From NCBI GenBank assembly GCA_947462425.1, contig CANHPI010000036.1, positions 1 through 12,994 of the forward strand: a stretch of DNA of 12,994 nt, written 5' to 3'. Under the pieces are notes generated by a model. It made no database searches, had not been told where the DNA came from, and saw only the letters and a list, made by a program, of their open reading frames with translations. Positions 1 to 8,700 of this stretch are shown here, one piece after another. The position numbers and the translations under genes are program-made. This DNA comes from Bacteroidota bacterium. GTDB taxonomy: Bacteria > Bacteroidota > Bacteroidia > B-17B0 > B-17BO. Every line of letters begins with the position of its first letter. Within the stretch, counting starts at the first letter, position 1.

Positions 1-1488
1 AATGGTTTTGTTTAATTCAATCATTCGGTCTTTTGCCGCCGTTGATTTAATAAACCATGAATCTAATGGATAATATAAAACGGGTTTGTCAGTTCTCCAA
101 CAATGAGGATAACTATGCTCGTAGGTTTCTTTTTTAAATAATTTTCCTTCTTCCTGTAATTTTAAAACAATACGTTCATCAACACTTAAGTACGCTTTTA
201 ATTCTTTTATTTTTCCGGTTGATTCTAAAATTTGTTTTTGTTTTTCAAACTCCACTTGTTTTTCAGCATCCGTATGATAAGCTTCTTTTACATATTCTTC
301 GCCATACAAAAATGTATCGTCTTTTATTTCAGGCAAAAAACGACCGCGTTTATCAACTAAAGTTAATGAACCTATCCCGTTTTGTTTAGCTACTCTAAAG
401 TCATCTGCACCAAAGCTTGGCGCAATATGAACAATACCTGTACCATCAGTTGTCGTTACGAAATCACCAATAATGACTTTAAACGCATCGCCATCTGTTG
501 GTTGAGTGAATGGTAATAATTGTTCGTAGGAGATTCCTTCTAAATCTGAACCTTTGCAATGATTCACAATTTTAAAAGGAATATTTTTGTCGCCAACTTT
601 ATAATCTTCGAATTTTAAATCAGTATGTTTTTCGGAAAAATATTTGTTGACTAAATCTTTTGCTAATACAACTGTTTGTGGAGATCCGCTAAATGGATTA
701 AAGCTTTCAACAAATACATAATCGATGTCTTTACCAACAGCTAAAGCCGTATTTGAAGGTAAAGTCCAAGGGGTCGTTGTCCAAGCTAGGATAAATAAAT
801 CTCCATTAACTTTAAATTTAAAGTCTATTACTTTGAATTGAACCGTCGCTGTTCTATCTTTTACATCTTTATAGCATCCCGGTTGATTTAATTCGTGTGA
901 AGATAATCCTGTTCCTGCAGCTGGAGAGTAGGGTTGAATTGTAAATCCTTTGTATAATAAATCTTTCTTTGATAAATTTTGTAATAACCACCAAACACTT
1001 TCAATGTACTTATTATCGTAAGTAATGTATGGGTCTTTCATATCAACCCAATAGCCCATCTTAGCCGTCACATCTTCCCACTTGTCGGTATACTTCATCA
1101 CTTCCTTGCGGCAAGCTTTGTTGTAATCTTCAACCGAAATAAATTTTTTGCTATTAGGATTACCGATATCCTCTTTTGTAATTCCTAATGATTTTTCAAC
1201 ACCAAGCTCAATAGGCAAACCGTGCGTGTCCCAACCTGCCTTACGTTTAACTTGAAAGCCTTGTAAGGTTTTGTAACGACAAAAAATATCTTTAATGGTA
1301 CGCGCCATTACGTGATGAATGCCAGGCATTCCATTTGCACTTGGTGGGCCTTCGTAAAATACCCAAGGCGTTTTACCATCACGAGTAGAAATAGATTTAT
1401 TAAAAGTTTCTTTTTCTTTCCAATAGTTTAAAATGTCTTTACTTATTTGCGATAAGTTAAGTTGGTTGTATGTAGGGTACTTTTTCAT
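1..1488 (-). CDS. ileS: Isoleucyl-tRNA synthetase, N-terminal part (runs off the left edge)
   Basis: Charges tRNA-Ile with isoleucine in the cytoplasm. The reading frame is open from an ATG at 1488 down to base 1, giving 496 residues beginning MKKYPTYNQLNLSQ. The class I signature is seen near residues 45-60 as EGPPSANGMPGIHH; the usual HIGH tetrapeptide appears as GIHH, a form I recall from other Bacteroidota IleS proteins. It is followed by KRKAGWDTHGLPIE (about 81-94). The CP1 editing domain is recognisable from AWTTTPWTLPSNTA and GTGIVHIAPSFGADD. The KMSKS loop and the anticodon-binding region would lie outside the window. Full-length Bacteroidota IleS is about 1,100 residues, so a little under half is present. 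The start lies 63 nt after the stop of the upstream lipoprotein gene; no Shine-Dalgarno is visible. The frame shows no internal stop and the gene appears intact as far as it can be read. Confidence 0.96.
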   Translation of the reverse strand, partial: MKKYPTYNQLNLSQISKDILNYWKEKETFNKSISTRDGKTPWVFYEGPPSANGMPGIHHVMARTIKDIFCRYKTLQGFQVKRKAGWDTHGLPIELGVEKSLGITKEDIGNPNSKKFISVEDYNKACRKEVMKYTDKWEDVTAKMGYWVDMKDPYITYDNKYIESVWWLLQNLSKKDLLYKGFTIQPYSPAAGTGLSSHELNQPGCYKDVKDRTATVQFKVIDFKFKVNGDLFILAWTTTPWTLPSNTALAVGKDIDYVFVESFNPFSGSPQTVVLAKDLVNKYFSEKHTDLKFEDYKVGDKNIPFKIVNHCKGSDLEGISYEQLLPFTQPTDGDAFKVIIGDFVTTTDGTGIVHIAPSFGADDFRVAKQNGIGSLTLVDKRGRFLPEIKDDTFLYGEEYVKEAYHTDAEKQVEFEKQKQILESTGKIKELKAYLSVDERIVLKLQEEGKLFKKETYEHSYPHCWRTDKPVLYYPLDSWFIKSTAAKDRMIELNKTI

Positions 1489-1551
1489 GATTTTATAGGA
1501 TGCTAATTTGTAATTTTTTATTTGTTTTTGATTAACAGTACTTGTTGGAGT

Positions 1552-3597
1552 TTATTCAACTTCTATTTCTAATATTTTACCAATTATGTCGTTTTTAGGA
1601 AAAGGGATGTAATTTTGCTTATACGGAGCTGTAGGCCACCATTCTTGACTATGCCATTCTTGAGTTACAACCGCTACCATTTGATTATTTGGAATAGACG
1701 TTACAGTATTATCCATAATACAAATTGTTTGCATTGCGTTTTTTTCACTTCCAATCTTCCAAATTATTTTACTTGGATACCAATCAATTTCAAAGAAATA
1801 GTAATCCCTATCAAAGATTTCTGGGTGATTTACTGGAACTTTTGCAGTTAATGCTTTATAAAAATGGTCCCAACGATGAAAGACATATTCTTTTCCTTCA
1901 ATTTTATATTTTTTTGCTCCTATATCAAAATTCTTAGGTTCATGACAGGCTAGGTCCCAATTAGTGCAAGTAATCATCACCTCATTATTTGACGCTGCGT
2001 TATCAGTGGGAGCAGACATTTTGCCGGGATAAGAAGTTTTTGGCCAATATTGAGACTCCTTTAAAATTTCAAAATCAATTTCAGAATAGCCGTCAATTTT
2101 TCTGCTTTTTTTTAACGCTGAATTATTATTTGGTTCATTTTTTGGGATATAGGCTATTTCAGCATTACAAGGACGACGCTGATTATACGGAGCACCAGTT
2201 TGCTCGGCAAGAAGCCAAAAAGCATTTGTAATACCCGTCCACACATTATCTGTATTTATAAGTTTAGGAAATTTTATTTTAGCACGCCATTTTCCATATG
2301 ATAATCCAATCCTTCCGGCAACACCAACATGCTCCTTCATATAAATGCTGTCTTTGATTCCAGGATTAATAATACTTATAGAGTTTTCTGCTGTATCAAC
2401 TATTACGGTTTTGCATGGACAGTTAGAGCTATTTACATAGGTATTAATAAACTTATTATTTGAGTCATACATCTTTTTAAGCTCTTCATACTGCTGCCTC
2501 GAAAATGTATCATTTAAAACATCACGAGCAATTGGAATATTTTTTAATGGATATTCTTTATTAATAAAATGAAAATATTGGCGAAAATGTGACTTTTGGA
2601 GTAAATCGTCAGAATCACCGCAAGTTGAAGAATAATACTCTTTTGTCTTATCTGTTCCTCCTGTATGGGTTTTATCAATAAAAATTCCAGAACGCATAGA
2701 AAATAGGGACTTTACTTTTAATTTCCTTTGAGACATTACTGTTTCCAAATTAGATTGATTTAATGCGTCTCCATATTTAAAATACCAAAACGGATTGACC
2801 ATTTTTCCCTCGTTATTTTTCAAATTAAGTTTTTTTACATAATCTGGAGTTTTTTTATACTGCTCCTCGCCAATAACCACTAGCATAAATTCATAATTTC
2901 CCATTCGAGGGTTTCGCCACATGCGGTTGTTTACAAGGCCTTTTTTATTTTTTATTTCTTCAAGTACCCAAATTGCATCTAATCTTACTTGATTTTCAAT
3001 AGTTCGATTTTGTTTAATGGCCTTCTTTTTAACTTCATTAAACCATCCTTCGTTAGATTTAATATAGTTAATTGTATTGTTCAATGTATCAGGATGAATA
3101 ATTGCGTTCATTGGATCTTTACCAAAGTACAATGCTTCATTCCTAGGATTTCCAACGATAGAAAAACTATCTGCAATTATAATTTCCTTATCAAAAAAAG
3201 GAACTTCCTTAAATGTAATGGAAGAATCTTCCCAACTTCCGTAAAAATTTTCTTCGCTATAATTTGATGTTTCGTGAAATTTGTAAGTCTCGTTTTGATA
3301 ATATATTTTATAATATAATTTTTGTTTTATTTTTTCAGGTACAGTTATTTTAAATGAAAAAGCTATTTTATCACCTTTGATTTGATTACCGGACGGAATT
3401 CTAATTCCTAACAAAGGCGCATTATAAAGATTTGCTTCCAAAAGTATGAGAGAATCATTTTGATTGAACTCTTGATTTGTGAGAACCTGAAAGGAAGATA
3501 TTTCATAAAAACTCGATTTCTTTGAGCAAGATGTACCTAAAAAAAATACCATTAAATAAAAAAAGATACTAATATTAAAACGATATTGTTTTTTCAT
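1552..3597 (-). CDS. Putative lipoprotein with a C-terminal GH16-like (beta-glucanase/laminarinase type) domain
   Basis: 681 residues. The N-terminus (MKKQ, a hydrophobic stretch about 9-20, then LGTSC with Cys24) looks like a lipoprotein signal, although Gly at -3 of the lipobox is not ideal. Residues about 30-160 look beta-strand rich; about 160-390 are mixed and contain CGDSDD (326-331) and CPC (393-395). I recognise no family there. The C-terminal part (about 425-681) resembles glycoside hydrolase family 16: YGKWRAKIKFP (434-444), NAFWLL (458-463), then SEIDFE, which matches the ExDxE active site of GH16 with Glu506 as candidate nucleophile, Asp508, and Glu510 as candidate acid/base. It is followed by HRWDHFY and FFEIDWYPSKIIWKIG (601-616), the place where GH16 enzymes carry their conserved Trp strand. 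GH16 enzymes cut beta-1,3/1,4-glucans or galactans; the substrate here cannot be read. Its only close neighbour on the same strand is ileS, 63 nt downstream; a functional link is unlikely. GH16 assignment is by motif recognition only. Confidence 0.75.
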   Translation of the reverse strand: MKKQYRFNISIFFYLMVFFLGTSCSKKSSFYEISSFQVLTNQEFNQNDSLILLEANLYNAPLLGIRIPSGNQIKGDKIAFSFKITVPEKIKQKLYYKIYYQNETYKFHETSNYSEENFYGSWEDSSITFKEVPFFDKEIIIADSFSIVGNPRNEALYFGKDPMNAIIHPDTLNNTINYIKSNEGWFNEVKKKAIKQNRTIENQVRLDAIWVLEEIKNKKGLVNNRMWRNPRMGNYEFMLVVIGEEQYKKTPDYVKKLNLKNNEGKMVNPFWYFKYGDALNQSNLETVMSQRKLKVKSLFSMRSGIFIDKTHTGGTDKTKEYYSSTCGDSDDLLQKSHFRQYFHFINKEYPLKNIPIARDVLNDTFSRQQYEELKKMYDSNNKFINTYVNSSNCPCKTVIVDTAENSISIINPGIKDSIYMKEHVGVAGRIGLSYGKWRAKIKFPKLINTDNVWTGITNAFWLLAEQTGAPYNQRRPCNAEIAYIPKNEPNNNSALKKSRKIDGYSEIDFEILKESQYWPKTSYPGKMSAPTDNAASNNEVMITCTNWDLACHEPKNFDIGAKKYKIEGKEYVFHRWDHFYKALTAKVPVNHPEIFDRDYYFFEIDWYPSKIIWKIGSEKNAMQTICIMDNTVTSIPNNQMVAVVTQEWHSQEWWPTAPYKQNYIPFPKNDIIGKILEIEVE

Positions 3598-3737
3598 TTA
3601 AAAATTTATTTAAAAAAATAATCTAGTTATTTATGACTATTAGATTTGAAAATATGCTTTAGAAGATAAGATTAAAATTCAATGCTTTGGCTTTATTAAT
3701 AAAGGAGAGCGAATTTAAGAAAAAATTAGAATACATT

Positions 3738-4103
3738 TTATCCAAATTTTCCCATTTGTTGCATTTTAGATTCAAAGGAATAGGCAATAATTTGCGCCCT
3801 TTGTATAGCCAAATTCGCTTTTTCGCCCAAAAATAAATTATGAACAGTACTTTCAAAGGTTTTGAGCCACACAGCGAAATGTTCTTTTTTTATTGGCAAA
3901 TTAACATGTTTATCAAATACATTGGTCGTATAGCCTTCTTTGTCAAGTAATACAAATTCCCAAAAAGCAATCATGTGAGGCATGTGTTTTTCAAAGTCTA
4001 CATCAGCAAAAATATGTTTTACGTCCTCGTTTAAAAGTAAATTAGAGTAAAATGTTTTTACCAAGAGCGTTACGTCTACTGAGTTTGTTATATCTTTTAT
4101 CAT
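3738..4103 (-). CDS. Group III truncated haemoglobin
   Basis: 121 residues, the normal length for a 2/2 haem globin. It aligns by eye with Campylobacter jejuni Ctb: B10 Tyr at Tyr19 (KTFYSNLL), E7 His at His40 followed by the AFWEFVLL segment (46-53), and proximal F8 His at His66 in DKHVNLPI. The HFAVWLKTFESTV helix (75-87) and RAQIIAYSFESKM (102-114) are also typical of group III. Such globins bind O2 or NO and are linked to nitrosative stress or oxygen handling; the role here is inferred from the family. The ATG at 4103 is the natural start because it leaves the usual short N-terminus before helix B. It stands alone: 140 nt before the start of the next minus-strand gene and divergent from the phosphatase across about 500 nt. 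No NsrR/NssR-type operator was recognised. The cognate reductase is not in view. Confidence 0.93.
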   Translation of the reverse strand: MIKDITNSVDVTLLVKTFYSNLLLNEDVKHIFADVDFEKHMPHMIAFWEFVLLDKEGYTTNVFDKHVNLPIKKEHFAVWLKTFESTVHNLFLGEKANLAIQRAQIIAYSFESKMQQMGKFG

Positions 4104-4600
4104 CTATTTAATTTAGATTTTTCTATTAGTAATTATTAGTGCCGAGCCTGATTCGGGAGATGTTATCCAATTTATTCATTTTTACTTCGGCAAACATGGC
4201 TATTTCATTTAATAAAAAAGTAATTAATTGGTTTTGGTGGTCTAATTTACGAAACTACCACTTATTTATTTGTTTTTAGTATTGTATTAAAATACAAACC
4301 CCAGATTAATTGAATAGTAAAATTGTAAATCGAGCGGCATATTGATTTTAAAGATAGAAGACAAAAAGAGCTATTAGATGACTTTGAAAATTATTTTACC
4401 ACTATTTGAAAGCCAACAAAATAATATATTATAAAATAGGGTAGTATATTTAAAGTGAAGATTTTTTATTTATAATTAATATCTTTATGCTATAACAATG
4501 TGTTCTTGAATTATTTTAATGTTAAGACCCTGCTGAACTTGTTTTAGCTTCTAATAAATCATTGAAATAATTTAGAGTTACTATAATTAAACAAAAAAAA
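4104..4600. other. Gene-free divergent intergenic region (497 nt)
   Basis: Very AT-rich stretch between the leftward globin gene and the rightward phosphatase gene, so promoters for both should lie here, but I found no convincing TAnnTTTG element with a correctly spaced TTG. It holds an imperfect inverted repeat (TGGTGGT at 4235-4241, ACTACCA at 4254-4260, 12-nt loop, one G-T pair) of unclear meaning and a 26-codon open stretch with no start codon at 4329-4406. The last 10 bases before the phosphatase ATG are almost pure A (ACAAAAAAAA), the A-rich leader common in Bacteroidota translation starts. The region looks like ordinary spacer with possible gene debris. Confidence 0.5.
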
Positions 4601-5305
4601 ATGTCACATATTACTCAACTATTTACAGAAATTGGAGGGCAATTTATTACTCCGGAAGCAGAGATAATTGAAAAACTGAAACACATAAAAGCATTTGTGT
4701 TTGATTGGGACGGTGTATTTACAGATGGAAGTAAAGATTACCTATTTCAAAGCCGATTTAATGAAGTGGATAGCATGGGCGTTAACCTTTTAAGGTTTTC
4801 TTATTACCTTCATCATAAAACTATTCCTACAACTGCTATTATCTCTGGAGAAAAAAACAATGCTGCTTTTGCCTTTGTTGATAGAGAAAGGCTTCATTCT
4901 GCTTATTCAAAATTTGCTAACAAATTAGAGGCCGCTAAACATTTATGCGAAAAATTCAACTTGCAATTCAATGAAATATGTTACGTATTTGATGATGTTT
5001 TAGATTTAAGTTTAGCCGAAGTTTGTGGGTTACGAATTTTTATTTCGCGTAACGCAAACCCATTATTTAATGAATATGTAATTAAGAATTTTTTAGTTGA
5101 TTATGTTACTGGGGCTGCTAGCGGCCAACTACCTGTTCGCGAAGGTTGCGAATTGTTAATTGGTCTAAACGGAAATTACAATGAAGTAATTACAGAACGT
5201 AAAAAATTTTCTGAAACGTATTCTAACTATTTAACATTACGGAAAGCAACTGTTCCTATTTATTACACTTCAGATAATGGAAATATAGTTGAGTTTAAAG
5301 TTTGA
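4601..5305 (+). CDS. HAD-superfamily phosphatase, KdsC-like (3-deoxy-D-manno-octulosonate 8-phosphate phosphatase type)
   Basis: 234 residues. The four HAD motifs are visible: motif I FDWDGVFTDG with nucleophile Asp35 and acid/base Asp37; motif II AIISG with Ser82; motif III Lys108 in FANKLEAAK; motif IV VFDDVLDLS with Asp131/Asp132 and Asp135. The order and the C-terminal GQLPVREGCELLI (176-188) match the cap-less C0 group that includes KdsC, which hydrolyses KDO-8-phosphate for lipid A core synthesis, and related sugar-acid phosphatases. KdsC is normally about 170-190 residues; here there are about 30 extra residues in front of motif I and about 45 after VREG, so the substrate may differ. 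No kdsA/kdsB gene is adjacent. The ATG at 4601 follows an A-rich run. The first residues (MSHITQLFTEIGG) have no signal peptide, so the enzyme should be cytoplasmic. Fold is secure, substrate is inference. Confidence 0.85.
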   Translation: MSHITQLFTEIGGQFITPEAEIIEKLKHIKAFVFDWDGVFTDGSKDYLFQSRFNEVDSMGVNLLRFSYYLHHKTIPTTAIISGEKNNAAFAFVDRERLHSAYSKFANKLEAAKHLCEKFNLQFNEICYVFDDVLDLSLAEVCGLRIFISRNANPLFNEYVIKNFLVDYVTGAASGQLPVREGCELLIGLNGNYNEVITERKKFSETYSNYLTLRKATVPIYYTSDNGNIVEFKV

Positions 5306-5372
5306 TAAGGACTTTTGATGAGCGATTATTGATTACAATTTATTTTGAGCTGAGGAATATAATAGATTTTAC

Positions 5373-5391
5373 TTGAAAATTTATTTTTCAA
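5373..5391 (+). terminator. Possible weak terminator after the KdsC-like gene
   Basis: TTGAAAA (5373-5379) and TTTTCAA (5385-5391) form a 7-bp stem with a 5-nt loop, followed by a T-rich run (TTTATTTTA). It lies 68 nt after the phosphatase stop codon. The stem has only one G-C pair, so in such AT-rich DNA it could arise by chance. Confidence 0.25.
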
Positions 5392-5497
5392 TTTATTTTA
5401 AAGCTAGTTATAAAAAATTAATCTCACATCACTTCTTAATGGTAATCACACAAAACACTCCATGCTTTTCATAATTTAGTTTTTGATAAACTATAAA

Positions 5498-5708
5498 ATG
5501 AGCTATCCTAATCAAATCGTACATGAAATACTTCAGCTAACTGCTGAAATTGAAACAAAGTATCCAGAATTATATAAAAACATCGAGGAGACTCCTATAT
5601 CTATTTGCCAGACAAACTAATATATGCTCTGAAGACTTATTAAATTATCTTGAAACTTTAAAATCACAAATTCAACACCATTTAGAAACACATAAAAGTT
5701 TAGTTTAA
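5498..5708 (+). pseudogene. Small conserved Bacteroidota ORF, apparently frameshifted
   Basis: An ATG at 5498 opens a 40-codon frame (MSYPNQIVHEILQLTAEI..., ending ...ETPISICQTN) that stops with TAA at 5618-5620. A +1 shift near 5603-5612 connects it to a frame reading ...TNICSEDLLNYLETLKSQ and on to HHLETHKSLV, ending at TAA 5706-5708. Joined, the two halves give a protein of about 69 residues that resembles small uncharacterised Bacteroidota proteins I recall with the pattern EI...I..KYPELY.YL.E.P(I/V)TI, then a D/N-L..Y.ESL helix and a short C-terminal helix. Both halves keep this pattern, which is why I read it as one broken gene rather than chance. Function of the family is unknown to me. 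It sits between the phosphatase and the convergent adhesin gene. A sequencing error is the alternative to a real frameshift. Confidence 0.55.
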
Positions 5709-5752
5709 TGTGGCTTTTTAATCTACTATTGGATTTAAAATATTTAACATCC

Positions 5753-8700
5753 CTATTTAACAAGTAAGGTTACATGACCAACCTTTTCATACTGTTTTTT
5801 CTTTTCATCTTTAAAAGAAATTTTATAAACGTAAGTGTCTTGTTTTAAAATAGGTCCTGAATTGTTTTTTGCACCTGTCCAAAACTTATTCACATCATTT
5901 GTGCTATAAATAAGTTCTCCCCATCTGTTATAAATTAATAAACTAAAAGTTGAAAAATCTACTCCTGCAGAAGGTAAAAATATTTGAAAGACATCGTTTA
6001 ATTCATCGCTACCTGGCGTAAATGCGTTTGGTACATATAGTACAACATCCGGATTTACTGTAATAACTAAAGAGGTATCATCCACACAACCCTCAAAACT
6101 TGTTGCAGAAAGTGTTACAACAAATTGCCCTGAGTTTGAAAATAAAAAAGACTCATTTTCTAGGGTACTAATATATAAGTCGCCAATATTCCAAACATAA
6201 CTATTATTACCTAAAACCGTTGATTGATTTGTAAATTCTACTTGCCCATCAACAACCGTTGTCTCTGTAACTGATGGGTCAAATGACGCAATTGGATTAG
6301 CGTAAACAGTAATCCCGGTAGTTGCTATTGTCGTATCAATGCATCCAACATTATCAGTATATGTAATTGTTGCTGTAAAAGTTCCAGGAAAAGTATACAA
6401 ATGTGAAACAGATAAGCCGTTCTCCTGTATGCTACCGTCTCCAAAGTCCCAGGTAGCATTACCAGTATTAACTGTAGTGGTCATATAATTAACCAAAACT
6501 GGATTACATCCAGCGATAACATCTGATATTGCATTGGCATTAGGTTTATCATTCACCAAAACAGAAAGGGTTTCGGTGCTGCCACAATTAAGTAATGGTG
6601 AAGGATTGGTTATATATGTAATTGTGTGTATGCCTACACCGGCAGAAGATGGAGTAAATGATGATGAATTTACGCCTGCCCCTGACCAAGTACCTCCGGC
6701 AAACTGTGCAATAGGTTGCAAATTAGTTGCTGCATCATAAATACAATACGGACCTAAGGCTCCAATAATTGTGGCGGGCACAAAATGTATTACATTAATT
6801 AAAGTTGAATCCACTCTTGCACATGGCGCATTTGTTAACGTATAATAAACTTTGTTATTTCCAATTGAACTTGAGTTTGGAAAAAACTGTCCTGCTGGCC
6901 ACATTGTTGTTCCAATTGCTGCCGGCGACCAGACTCCTCCCGACGGGCTAGCCGTCAGTTGTTGTGATGGATAATTATCGCAAAATGGTCCGGCTGGTGC
7001 AATTGTTGGTTGCACAACAGAATTTACAGTAATATTAATAGTGCTAGAAGAAGGGCATAATGTAACGGTTGGTATTGAATTAGTGCTATAAGTTAAAGTA
7101 TTAATCCCTACCACTGCATTTGCCGGATCAAAAATAGTTCCTGAAACACCGTTACCCGACCATAGGCCAACTCCTAAAGTTGATGTGGTTAATGCAGTAG
7201 ATAAGTTTATAGTACTACTGGTATTACATAATGGCGATATTGTGCCTAAAATAGTAGAAGGGACAAATTTTTCTATTGAAATCGTTATACTATTTGTTGC
7301 TGAACATGTTGAATTTCCAATGGTATAAACAACTGTATTATTGCCTACCGAAGCCAAAGATGGACTTAAAACCCCAGTACTTGAAACGCCTGATCCCAAC
7401 CAAACTCCACCAGCCGGTGAGGCCGATAATGATACATTGGGAGCATTTGTACACATTCGATTCACTGCAGATATTGTTGGTTGGGTAATTGAATTTAATT
7501 GAACTGCGATAGTACTAGTTGCAGGACATAACGATATTGTAGGAACTGAATTTGTATTATAAGTTAATATTTGAGTTCCTGATCCTGCAACATTAGGGTT
7601 AAATATATTACCTGTTACTCCATTACCTGACCAAACACCTACTCCTAAAGTGGAAGTAGTTAAAGCTGTAGATAAATTAACCGTATTACTAGGAAGACAA
7701 ATTGGATTAATGGTCCCAGCAATAGTTGCAGGCACAAAGCGTTCAACTGAAATAGCTGCTGTTGCCGTTTGGGCACAGCCCGCTCCTCCATATAAATACG
7801 TGACAATGTTAGTTCCCACGGTTGCTAAAGACGGCGTAAATACACCCACTGTAGATGTTGATGGAGTTAAACTCCAAGTTCCACCTGCAGGAAAACCTGA
7901 CAATGTAACTGCAGATGCATTTGTACATAATGTTGAAACAGGTGTAATCGTTGGAATTACAGCACTTGTAACAGTAATTGTTGAAGTCTGTGCTTGCATG
8001 CAATTAGTTTGTCCTATAGGATTAACTTCCACCGTATAAATTGTAGTTACGGTAGGATTTGCAATGGTTGTGTAAGTAGTTGTTGGGTTTAAACCAATAG
8101 TTGGTGACCAAGAGTAAGTAAAGGCTGCAGGATTTAAACCTCCACAATTTCCGAATTTAATATTTGGTCTGTTTGGAGAAGTTGTACCTGTGTTATTAGT
8201 AAAACAAACATTAATATTATCATCACGGTAATATAAAACAGAATTAAATGGCGTAATTGAATATGGAGAAGAAGAATTAGATGTGAAGCCATTAGAAACA
8301 CCATTACAAACATCTATTAAAATATTTGAAACGCCGTCCCATTCATAAGCTGTTGTAAAATTGTAATTATTCCATCCCGTTGTAATGTTAATGTTTGGGG
8401 CAAAATAGACTTGTGTTAATCCAACTTGATCAAACGGCGCAGTGGTTGTTGCTCCTAAATTGGTAAGACTAGTACACTTCATTTTTATTGAAAAATTTGG
8501 ATAGGTCGTTGTTCCGTTAATAGTTGCAATATTCCAAGATATACTTGAAATTTTTCCAGGCAAAACTCCTGCAGCTGATAACTCACTTGCTAAATATAAT
8601 ATTTGATGCCTAGAACTTTCATACCAATTACTATAAATTGCCGGATAAGACGTAGTTGAATTAACATTTGTTCCGTTGCCTATTGTAATTTGATTTGGAG

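Noticed and set aside
2989..3267. 92-codon open frame on the + strand
   Set aside because: Antisense to the lipoprotein gene, no start context, no family resemblance.
3659..3856. 65-codon open frame on the - strand
   Set aside because: Overlaps the globin gene in another frame; the globin carries all expected haem-pocket residues, so this is a shadow.
4235..4260. Inverted repeat TGGTGGT / ACTACCA with a 12-nt loop
   Set aside because: One G-T pair, long loop and no T run at a fitting distance from a gene end; too weak to call an operator or terminator.
4329..4409. 26-codon open stretch (IERHIDFKDRRQKELL...) in the 497-nt spacer
   Set aside because: Codon use looks coding-like and it could be the tail of a decayed gene, but it has no start codon, is short, and matches no family I know.
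6551..7963. Periodic similarity suggesting a CRISPR or satellite array
   Set aside because: The ~470-bp period is protein-level only, within one open frame; there are no short identical DNA repeats with unique spacers.
7650..8039. 129-codon open frame on the + strand
   Set aside because: It lies wholly antisense to the repeat region of the adhesin gene; its composition is the mirror of Thr/Val/Gly-rich codons and it has no recognisable motif.
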